Part shown: piece by piece, positions 1 through 5,314 of the stretch
Numbering within the stretch: position 1 is the first letter of the stretch
Layout of the letters: each line of letters opens with the position of its first letter
NCBI GenBank assembly: GCA_903904495.1
Contig: CAIVCU010000099.1
Coordinates: forward strand, 1-5,730
Length of the DNA: 5,730 nucleotides
Reading direction: 5' to 3'
Source: an uncultured Chlorobiaceae bacterium
Lineage (GTDB): Bacteria > Bacteroidota > Chlorobiia > Chlorobiales > Chlorobiaceae
Notes under the pieces: model-generated
Seen by the model: only the letters and a program-made list of their open reading frames with translations
Told to the model about the DNA's origin: nothing
Database searches by the model: none
Made by a program: the position numbers and the translations under genes

Positions 1-402
1 GACAACGACATGCGGAACAAACCATGGACTTTGCAGTGCAGGCATCAGCGTTTTGTCGAAGACCTCGGGATGAAGCATGTTTATGCTGAGAAAAAATGTA
101 GCAAGCGCCATACAGTAGTACTTCAGCCATCCTATCTTCCAGCGGTACTCAACAAGAAATCCAACAAGTGGGATGAGCGCAGCATACCACAGCCGGGTTT
201 CGCCCAGTGTTCTGAGAGGTGGACGGTCCAGAGCCGACCAGTAAAAAACTATAAATCCGGCCATAACCAGAGAGCCTGCAATGGAGAGAAGAAAAGCAGG
301 AAGCTTCAGTGCAGGAGTTCTACTTGCCAAAAGGCTTAGCAAAGACCCGATCGTCCAGCAAACTATAGCCAGTTCGGCAGCAGTATTAAAATTCATTATC
401 AT
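1..402 (-). CDS. ccsA: CcsA/ResC-type cytochrome c biogenesis protein, N-terminal part (cut by window edge)
   Basis: The first 134 codons of a multi-pass membrane protein are visible. The residue pattern is that of System II heme exporter/ligase CcsA: hydrophobic segments near residues 9-29, 36-55, 71-86 and 94-108, the motif LDRPPLRTLGETRLWYAAL at about 57-75, and SPWFVPHVVV at the edge, with a family-conserved histidine at 131. The tryptophan-rich WWD heme-binding region would lie beyond the window. Family knowledge: with ResB/CcsB it delivers heme across the inner membrane and joins it to CxxCH apocytochromes. Its ATG (402-400) overlaps the stop of the upstream resB gene as ATGA, and AAGAGG sits 7 nt before it inside resB, so translational coupling is likely. 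A second in-frame ATG lies at 396. I am confident of the family; the C-terminal part is not seen. Confidence 0.85.
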   Translation of the reverse strand, partial: MIMNFNTAAELAIVCWTIGSLLSLLASRTPALKLPAFLLSIAGSLVMAGFIVFYWSALDRPPLRTLGETRLWYAALIPLVGFLVEYRWKIGWLKYYCMALATFFLSINMLHPEVFDKTLMPALQSPWFVPHVVV

Positions 403-1637
403 TTTACAGCCTCTTTTCGTTTAATGCCATTCCAGAAAAACAGAATGTTCCCTGCCATTATCATAAAAAACCCAAGATAAACCGCTGGCAGCCATGGATC
501 ATGGATCACTTCTATCAAACTTAACTTAGACCATCGTCCGGCTTTTTCATCATAGCCCATCTGGTAGAGCTTCCAGCCCATAAAACTCACAGGATGGTTA
601 ACCTCAAGGTTTGCCATTGTTTCATGACCCTTTTCATCCTGAACCGTAACCGCCGAACGGAATGATTTCGGGGTGCCAGGTACCATGATAAGGTAGAATC
701 CGTCAAGTTGGGCGGCATCGGGTTTCAGTAATGGACTGCCGGTGCTTATCCATGCCTCGCGCTGAGTCGAGGAAGTGTTGATCCTGACTTTTGCAAAAGG
801 GATTCCAGTTACACGGGCTGAGGGTTGAGGTATACCGTCTTTTCCTGGCAGAGCATATGGCAGATAGTCGAGTACAAGAACTTCGATTCCCTGCCATGTT
901 GCGGTTGTACCTTTATGTACCTCCATAATGGCCTGTGATTTGTTCATCAGGAGCTTATCGTTATGCGGGTCATAGAGCAGTAACTGTGGAGGATACTCTT
1001 CAAGGGAAAAGTCGTGCAAAAAAATAGAAAACGGTACCTGCTGCGGAGTATCGCTATCCATCGTATACCCAAGATTATTCGCCTTCCCTACATTAATCGG
1101 TACCACAAGTCTTTGAAGATCACCGCTGCCGACAATGGCACAAGACAATGCAATCCAGAATCCTGCATGAAAAAGGATAAACTGCAGATTCTGCAGCTTA
1201 AACGGGACAAGCTTCCACGAAAGTGAAATGCCGAGATTGGCAAGAAAGAGCAGAACAGTGACAGCGAAAGGCCAGCTTGAAAAAATCTGATTCAGCCCAA
1301 GCATGGCAGGCAGTGAGCTTTTAGCAACTGCCTGCTGAGGTACAACGCCACCAATTAATGAGAGAAAGGCGATAGCAACAATAAGGCAAAGTCCAAGAGG
1401 AATACCTCCGAGCCATTTTACAGCAGGAGTGTTTCTGAAAGCCAAGCCTGTGCTTAGTACAATAATGGCTAAAAGTGACAGAGCTATTGCGTTGAAAGGC
1501 AGATGAGGTATTGCTATGCCGCTTCCTGCAGCAGCAAATTGAATGAAAAAGCCTGCAATGACAGCAACAGATGTAAAGAAAAAAGATTCTTTGAACTCCC
1601 AGGGTGTCTGAAACCACCGACGCCTTACAACCACCAT
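399..1637 (-). CDS. resB: ResB/CcsB-type cytochrome c biogenesis protein
   Basis: A 412-residue membrane protein of System II cytochrome c maturation, the partner of CcsA. Membrane segments are seen near residues 19-38, 48-67, 79-98, 122-142 and 152-171 (with LFHAGFW, His157). A large hydrophilic, presumably periplasmic, domain covers about 172-380, and one last membrane segment follows near the C-terminus. The stretch NHPVSFMGWKLYQMGYD, then DPWLPAVYLGFF and MAGNILFFW, matches the conserved end of ResB proteins. The reading frame is open to an ATG at 1754, but I choose the ATG at 1637. It gives the usual ResB start (RRRWFQTPWEFKESFF) and has a weak CAGG 8 nt upstream. The 39-residue upstream extension is Cys/Tyr-rich and unlike the family. 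The gene leads a minus-strand operon with ccsA, and the neighbouring cytochrome-porin is a plausible client. GTG at codon 2 is an alternative start. Confidence 0.88.
   Translation of the reverse strand: MVVVRRRWFQTPWEFKESFFFTSVAVIAGFFIQFAAAGSGIAIPHLPFNAIALSLLAIIVLSTGLAFRNTPAVKWLGGIPLGLCLIVAIAFLSLIGGVVPQQAVAKSSLPAMLGLNQIFSSWPFAVTVLLFLANLGISLSWKLVPFKLQNLQFILFHAGFWIALSCAIVGSGDLQRLVVPINVGKANNLGYTMDSDTPQQVPFSIFLHDFSLEEYPPQLLLYDPHNDKLLMNKSQAIMEVHKGTTATWQGIEVLVLDYLPYALPGKDGIPQPSARVTGIPFAKVRINTSSTQREAWISTGSPLLKPDAAQLDGFYLIMVPGTPKSFRSAVTVQDEKGHETMANLEVNHPVSFMGWKLYQMGYDEKAGRWSKLSLIEVIHDPWLPAVYLGFFMIMAGNILFFWNGIKRKEAVK
410..415 (-). promoter_or_regulatory. Ribosome binding site for ccsA inside the end of resB
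   Basis: AAGAGG lies 7 nt before the ATG at 402, which overlaps the resB stop codon. It is the only good Shine-Dalgarno match among the starts in this window, and it fixes the ccsA start at 402 rather than at the second ATG at 396. Confidence 0.6.
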
Positions 1638-1739
1638 GATGATAACCTGAATTAACTTATTAAAATAATAACCTAAGAGTGTGGCTATAGCGCATTTGTG
1701 ATGAAGACAGCAAATGTATCCACAATAAAAGTTTTTATA

Positions 1740-1830
1740 CCGGCAAAATATCACAGGATACTATACCATGCTTTAGTATGCCGGCTATTAGTCAACCTGA
1801 AGTCGCGGCTATTCGTTGATAGCTGACTAA
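1740..1830. repeat. Cluster of inverted and direct repeats upstream of resB
   Basis: Three nested or adjacent symmetries lie 100-190 bp upstream of the resB start. CCGGCA (1740-1745) pairs with TGCCGG (1779-1784), enclosing ATACTA (1758-1763) and TAGTAT (1774-1779). TTAGTCA (1788-1794) pairs with TGACTAA (1824-1830), enclosing GCTAT (1808-1812) and ATAGC (1819-1823). CGGCTATT occurs twice as a direct repeat, 24 bp apart (1782-1789 and 1806-1813). On the minus strand TTGACT (1795-1790) and TATAGT (1765-1760) are promoter-like, but their 24-bp spacing is too long for a standard promoter. A regulator site for the ccs operon is the likeliest role; this is inference. Confidence 0.4.
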
Positions 1831-1925
1831 TTATTTATGGGCACATTGAAAAAAAGACGATGGTATCAAACAACGGGCACAAATGGGCTGCAAATTTTCT
1901 GATATTGCGGTAGATTGCAATGTCA

Positions 1926-1977
1926 GTGTAATTTGTGAAGCGTACAAATATAATAGGGGAACAAGAGTTTCACAAAT
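1926..1977 (+). promoter_or_regulatory. Possible promoter with operator-like palindrome
   Basis: A perfect TATAAT lies at 1949-1954 with a poor -35 match (GTGTAA, 1926-1931) at 17-bp spacing. A perfect 6-7-6 palindrome, ATTTGT-N7-ACAAAT (1931-1949), fills the space between the two hexamers and touches the -10 box. ATTTGTGAA (1931-1939) also pairs with TTCACAAAT (1969-1977), which surrounds the expected start of transcription. A repressor operator is a natural reading. No gene follows closely: the next plus-strand gene begins at 2746. The transcript would therefore be a very long leader or a non-coding RNA. Confidence 0.3.
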
Positions 1978-2125
1978 AACAGCTGATCTCTTTTCCAACA
2001 AAGAGCGTTATATATAATTAGTATCCGTCACTGCTTTTATGTATACAAGGTGCATGTATTCTTATATAAGTCTCCATCTTGTTAATGGATGGTCTTGAGT
2101 TAATTCAGTTTAAATTTTTTTCTTG

Positions 2126-2174
2126 ATAGCAATTCGTTGCAAGAGAAAACATCGTGGTGCGCGATGGTTGCTAT
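2126..2174. other. Compact structured segment with two competing stems
   Basis: ATAGCAA (2126-2132) pairs with TTGCTAT (2168-2174) around an inner hairpin CATCG (2150-2154)/CGATG (2162-2166). A nearer TTGC (2137-2140) can compete for the left arm's GCAA (2129-2132). Each stem is short, so this could be chance in AT-rich DNA. It is more GC-rich than its surroundings and could be part of a non-coding RNA or a long leader. No known riboswitch is recognised. Confidence 0.25.
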
Positions 2175-2234
2175 TTAAAAAAAGTGTTTGTGCCGTAATA
2201 AACGGAGGCTGATTACTTTTTTTGCGGAATAATT

Positions 2235-2257
2235 TTAACAATTAATTAACAATTGTT
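2235..2257. repeat. Tandem TTAACAATT repeats ending in a palindrome
   Basis: TTAACAATT occurs at 2235-2243 and again at 2246-2254, exactly 11 bp apart, or about one helical turn. The second copy runs into the perfect 10-bp palindrome AACAATTGTT (2248-2257). The spacing would suit a protein binding the same face of the helix, but AT-rich sequence makes such repeats less surprising. Confidence 0.3.
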
Positions 2258-2612
2258 ATACTTCATGAAAATCGGACGGATTTACTGTTGTTGTTAGCAT
2301 TTGCCGCTTTATATTTGCTCGTGTGATAAAGGGAAGATAAATTGAGATTTTTTTTGTAAGGTATTTTTTTTTAAAATATTTTGTACCATATTCATGGTAG
2401 CCTTGATCGATACATACTGAGTTGTTGTTGAACGTTGGTGCTGTTTTGTTGATGCGTTGTGCAAAAATTTCTACGTGGCTGTTTTCGATTTCCTGAGGAG
2501 AATATTTGTGGCTGAAAACATTTTGATGTCTTTTATCCCGAGTTCCCTCATATAATACGCTAGGTCTTTCATACACTGCCAGTGCTGTTACATGCTTTCT
2601 GGTCGTTGCTCA

Positions 2613-2645
2613 ATCATAAGATATGATGCACTAAAAAAATGTGCA
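2613..2645. promoter_or_regulatory. Two adjacent inverted repeats upstream of the cytochrome-porin gene
   Basis: ATCATA-AGA-TATGAT (2613-2627) is a perfect 6-3-6 palindrome. It is followed at once by TGCAC (2627-2631), a nine-base A-rich loop and GTGCA (2641-2645). They lie about 100-130 bp before the cytochrome-porin start, where an operator or the upstream part of a promoter would be expected. TATGAT could itself serve as a -10 box, but no good -35 hexamer stands 16-18 bp before it. Confidence 0.3.
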
Positions 2646-2745
2646 ATGTATGGATTTGCCTTGATGCATTTCCAGGGAATTTTGTGTCTCTTGTAGTAAA
2701 AGTCTGTATTAATCAATCACAATAACTCAAAAAAAAGTTCGATCT

Positions 2746-4053
2746 ATGAGAAAATCGACATTTGCATCAATTGCGTCGCTCTGTATGGTTCCTGCTCTAT
2801 TCTGGAGTCAGGATAGTTCTGCTGTGCCGGCATTTGCGAGAAAGTATCAGACCTCCTGTTACACCTGTCATTCCGGTTTCCCGAACAGGAATGCATTTGG
2901 TGAGGCGTTCAAGAATAACGGCTATCGCTGGCCGGGTGGCGAGGAAGAGGATCATGCCAAGCAGGAGCAGACAAAAATGGGTGCGGAGGGCTGGAAGCAA
3001 ACCTTTCCTAACTCACCTTGGCCTTCAGATATTCCTGGTTTTGCGCCATTTGCTCTTTATCTAAGCGGAAATATGTTCAACTATTCAGATAAACAGACAG
3101 ATAAAACTGGAGCACTAAAGACACCCCAAACGCTGAACTGGGGAGTAGGCACTACCGATGCCAGGATTCTTTTTGGAGGTACAGTAAGTGAGACTATTGG
3201 ATTTGTTGGCGCTATTGAAAACATCGCAACCGGTGCCACAACAACAAACTTGCGAGCAGTATGGTCGTTTTCTCCTGGAGTTAACCTGAGCTATGGTAGT
3301 AATGGATTCAGTGCGTTTAGAGGGTTGGGTAGTCCTATTTCCGTCTTTACAAACGTATTTCCAGCTCAAGGCGTAGGTCCTGAGTTCAATTATGCTGTGG
3401 GAAAGGAAGGTGGGCTGAATATTATTGCTGGGGTTAGCGATCTTACTGACGCTCCGAATGGAACGACTTTAAGTGTTAGTGGTGCAGAGTCATCTGAGTC
3501 GATAAAAACAACCAAAAATTTGTCGCCGTCTAATAAGCTTGATGATATCAGATATCTGCGGGTGAAATACAAATTTTTTGGCGCTGGACTACTGAGCGGA
3601 GCTGGCGGTACATATGGTAATGAGTATGTTGGTCTGGATAACAGTATTGCTATTGGAGCTAGCCTTGTTAGTGCTCGGGATAATATGCTTACCTATGGAA
3701 ATGGGGTTGAGACCTTGGTATATGGGGCTGATATCGCAGGGAACTATGGTAATTTTACAGGCGGCTTCGCTTATAGCAAGGATCGTGATCTCAAGCTTAA
3801 TAACTATGCAGTTGATGCTGGGTATTATATCTACCCATGGCTCCTGCCAAGAGTAACGTACAAGTATCTTGGTGTGGTCGGAGGTCTGGACAACCCATCA
3901 ATTGCGGCTTCACTTACTGCATATCTTAGGGCAAATGTATTTCTTAAAGCTTCTTACACTGCTTTTACCCATAATATTGCTCCAGCAACAGCTTCAACGA
4001 CAGGTCTTAACAATGCTAACACATTCGCAGTATCTGCTGGATTAGCATTTTAA
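2746..4053 (+). CDS. Cyc2-like outer-membrane monoheme cytochrome-porin fusion
   Basis: A 435-residue exported protein. Residues 1-26 form a signal peptide (basic MRK, hydrophobic core, likely cleavage after SSA). The mature protein begins VPAFARKYQTSCYTCHSGFP with one heme-c site, C38-x-x-C41-H42, then NRNAFGEAFKNNGY (47-60), an acidic GGEEED turn (64-69) and WPSDIPG (92-98). His70 and Met78 are possible distal heme ligands. From about residue 100 to the end there are many Gly/Tyr-rich alternating strands, and the chain ends in Phe (GLAF), the usual signal for outer-membrane barrel insertion. Length and layout fit Cyc2, the Fe(II)-oxidising cytochrome-porin. However, the WPSDIPG-type region belongs, as I recall, to a wider family in diverse bacteria without proven iron oxidation. 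The architecture is well supported; Fe(II) as the donor is a guess. There is no Shine-Dalgarno before the ATG; the signal peptide fixes the start. Confidence 0.8.
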   Translation: MRKSTFASIASLCMVPALFWSQDSSAVPAFARKYQTSCYTCHSGFPNRNAFGEAFKNNGYRWPGGEEEDHAKQEQTKMGAEGWKQTFPNSPWPSDIPGFAPFALYLSGNMFNYSDKQTDKTGALKTPQTLNWGVGTTDARILFGGTVSETIGFVGAIENIATGATTTNLRAVWSFSPGVNLSYGSNGFSAFRGLGSPISVFTNVFPAQGVGPEFNYAVGKEGGLNIIAGVSDLTDAPNGTTLSVSGAESSESIKTTKNLSPSNKLDDIRYLRVKYKFFGAGLLSGAGGTYGNEYVGLDNSIAIGASLVSARDNMLTYGNGVETLVYGADIAGNYGNFTGGFAYSKDRDLKLNNYAVDAGYYIYPWLLPRVTYKYLGVVGGLDNPSIAASLTAYLRANVFLKASYTAFTHNIAPATASTTGLNNANTFAVSAGLAF

Positions 4054-4081
4054 TTGTTTGTTGAGTTAAGTGGTATGAAAG

Positions 4082-4123
4082 ACAGGTTCAATCTTTCAAT
4101 ATTATATGAGGTATTGAGCCTGT
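4082..4123 (+). terminator. Hairpin after the cytochrome-porin gene, weak terminator candidate
   Basis: ACAGGTTCAAT (4082-4092) pairs with ATTGAGCCTGT (4113-4123), an 11-bp stem with one G-U pair and a 20-nt loop, starting 28 nt after the cytochrome-porin stop. No proper T-run follows, so it may protect the mRNA 3' end rather than terminate. Confidence 0.35.
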
Positions 4124-4196
4124 ATTTCAATGTTATGTTAATGACTTTGAATTAATTATATCGGTTAGGGTTTTGCTCTTGTTTCAGAGAAGTGTA

Positions 4197-4260
4197 CTGA
4201 CAAAACGGGAAATGTATTGCTCTTCTGATAGGATTTCCGTTTTGTCAGCATGCCTTTTTT
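4197..4260 (+). terminator. Strong intrinsic terminator between cytochrome-porin gene and bc-complex operon
   Basis: CTGACAAAACGGGAAAT (4197-4213) pairs with ATTTCCGTTTTGTCAG (4233-4248) over 16 bp with one bulged G and a 19-nt loop. TTTTTT follows at 4255-4260. It insulates the Rieske operon from the upstream gene. As it lies only about 90 nt before the Rieske ATG, it could instead act within that operon's leader if the promoter is upstream of it. A TATAAG box near 4299-4304 lies downstream of it, but with no good -35 hexamer. Confidence 0.7.
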
Positions 4261-4348
4261 ATGCTAATACAAAGTATTTCGTTAAAGTAAGTTAAAAGTA
4301 TAAGTTTCAGTTCAGAAAAGATCTCATAGAAAGCAAAAAAAAACTGCT

Positions 4349-4921
4349 ATGCAGGATGAAAAAGAGCTCGTAACAGAGCACCAGGAAGAAATCTCAAGCC
4401 AGAAAGATTTTGAAGGCGGTCAGGCTGAGTCCAGCAACCGACGGAAATTTCTGACTCGTGTTGGATGGGGGGGCGTTATAGGCTTCCTTGCAATAAACTC
4501 AGCGGCCTTTTTGCGGTTTTTTTACCCGCGGGTGCTGTTTGAACCTGCATCGACGTTCAAGGTTGGACTCCCGGCGGACTACCCGCTCGGGACGGTCAAC
4601 TCCCAGTATCAGAGGGAGTACCGAACATGGATCATCAGGCTGCAGGATGGCGCATTTTTTGCGATGGAGACCAAATGTACACATCTGGGATGCACGCCAA
4701 ACTGGATGGAAGCGCAGAAAAAGTTTAAATGTCCCTGCCATGGCAGCGGATATTATATAACTGGATTGAACTTTGAAGGCCCTGCTCCAAGACCAATGGA
4801 CCGCTTTAAGATAAGTGTTGCCGAGGACGGTCAGATGCTTGTCGACAAGACGATCAGGTATCCAGGTGTTCCGGGCAAGGAGTCCAACGAGGTGTACCCT
4901 GAGAGTTTATTAAGAGTTTGA
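4349..4921 (+). CDS. petC: Rieske [2Fe-2S] iron-sulfur protein of a cytochrome bc-type complex
   Basis: A 190-residue protein that takes electrons from quinol at the cytochrome b Qo site and passes them to a c-type cytochrome. Both cluster-binding boxes are intact: CTHLGC (110-115) and CPCHGSGY (128-135), with GPAPRP (144-149) after them. Ser133 and Tyr135, which hydrogen-bond the cluster in family members and raise its potential, are present. A 30-residue hydrophilic N-terminus leads to a twin-arginine motif (NRRKFLT, 30-36) and one membrane anchor (about 41-59), as expected for a Tat-exported, anchored Rieske protein. It heads the operon: the ferredoxin gene starts 24 nt after its stop, then cytochrome b. 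No Shine-Dalgarno is visible before the ATG, but no other in-frame start would retain the anchor. Assignment is firm. Confidence 0.95.
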   Translation: MQDEKELVTEHQEEISSQKDFEGGQAESSNRRKFLTRVGWGGVIGFLAINSAAFLRFFYPRVLFEPASTFKVGLPADYPLGTVNSQYQREYRTWIIRLQDGAFFAMETKCTHLGCTPNWMEAQKKFKCPCHGSGYYITGLNFEGPAPRPMDRFKISVAEDGQMLVDKTIRYPGVPGKESNEVYPESLLRV

Positions 4922-4945
4922 CGCGGTTTCGATAATTGAAATTTT

Positions 4946-5284
4946 ATGAACATGGGTAGTGATGAAAATGTAACAGCGTTGCAGGAAGAAACTCCGTTCC
5001 AGAGAGTTTCAGGGGCTCGAAAACGAGCAGCTGCAAGGGTCATCTCAGAGCTTTGTACCGGGTGCAGGATTTGTGTTCAGACCTGTCCGTCCGACAGCAT
5101 AACCATTGTTGAATCCGATTTGAATTTTACGGGAATCGCTCAAGTTGATGAGAGTTGTACGGGCTGTAATATTTGTGCCATTGATTGCCCTTGGACTGGC
5201 GTGGAGATGCTAAATCCAGACGGTTCGCGCAAGAGTGAAGCCGAATATGAGAGGCAGTTAAAGAGGCTGCGCGGGTATCAGTAA
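4946..5284 (+). CDS. 2[4Fe-4S] ferredoxin encoded within the bc-complex operon
   Basis: A 112-residue soluble protein with two complete [4Fe-4S] motifs: CTGCRICVQTCP (37-48) and CTGCNICAIDCP (71-82), separated by a loop somewhat longer than in small clostridial ferredoxins. A 36-residue N-terminal extension carries a basic patch (ARKRAAAR, 24-31). The C-terminal tail is charged (KSEAEYERQLKRLRG). There is no signal peptide or membrane segment, so it should act in the cytoplasm as a low-potential electron carrier or as a peripheral subunit. It sits 24 nt after the Rieske gene and 30 nt before cytochrome b, so co-transcription is very likely. A role in moving electrons between the ferredoxin pool and the quinone/bc complex, as in cyclic electron flow, is my inference. 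Start: ATG 4946, or the in-frame ATG at 4952; neither has a clear ribosome site. Confidence 0.9.
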   Translation: MNMGSDENVTALQEETPFQRVSGARKRAAARVISELCTGCRICVQTCPSDSITIVESDLNFTGIAQVDESCTGCNICAIDCPWTGVEMLNPDGSRKSEAEYERQLKRLRGYQ

Positions 5285-5314
5285 ACTGTTTAGCAAATAA
5301 AACGTGACGTGACT

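Larger units (their letters stand above)
1638..2745. other. Long AT-rich intergenic region between divergent ccs operon and cytochrome-porin gene
   Basis: About 1.1 kb without a convincing gene, separating divergently transcribed units. The longest open frame is a 106-codon minus-strand GTG frame (2256-2576) with no ribosome site and no recognisable protein pattern; I regard it as chance. The region holds a repeat cluster at 1740-1830, a TATAAT box with a palindrome at 1926-1977, a 6-bp hairpin CTCTTT/AAAGAG (1988-2005) just before a second TATAAT (2013-2018), a structured segment at 2126-2174, tandem TTAACAATT repeats at 2235-2254, and two adjacent inverted repeats at 2613-2645. From 2340 to 2400 it is mostly A/T runs. 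I see no tRNA, no insertion sequence ends and no CRISPR repeats. An untranslated leader, a small RNA or the remains of a lost gene are all possible. Confidence 0.7.

Noticed and set aside
1638..1754. 39-residue N-terminal extension of ResB up to the ATG at 1754
   Set aside because: The extension is Cys/Tyr-rich and unlike ResB starts. The ATG at 1637 gives the expected N-terminus and has a weak ribosome site.
1760..1795. TTGACT and TATAGT on the minus strand as the resB promoter
   Set aside because: The 24-bp spacing is far from the usual 16-18 bp, and both boxes are parts of inverted repeats. Recorded only as part of the repeat cluster.
2193..2223. CCGT/ACGG hairpin followed by a T-run, as a terminator
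   Set aside because: The stem is only 4 bp and the T-run begins more than 10 nt after it.
2204..2243. GGAGG motif as a ribosome site for a short peptide
   Set aside because: The only nearby start would be a TTG that reaches a stop after a few codons.
2256..2576. 106-codon open frame on the minus strand in the long spacer
   Set aside because: It begins with GTG without a ribosome site, shows no recognisable motif or compositional bias of a real protein, and lies in AT-rich repeat-bearing DNA. Chance is the simplest reading.
2779..2784. Cys13 in the cytochrome-porin signal peptide as a lipoprotein site
   Set aside because: The residues before it (ASL) do not fit a lipobox, and a normal cleavage site follows at SSA near residue 26.
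4075..4155. 26-residue open frame after the cytochrome-porin gene
   Set aside because: It overlaps the 4082-4123 hairpin, lacks a good ribosome site and has no recognisable pattern.
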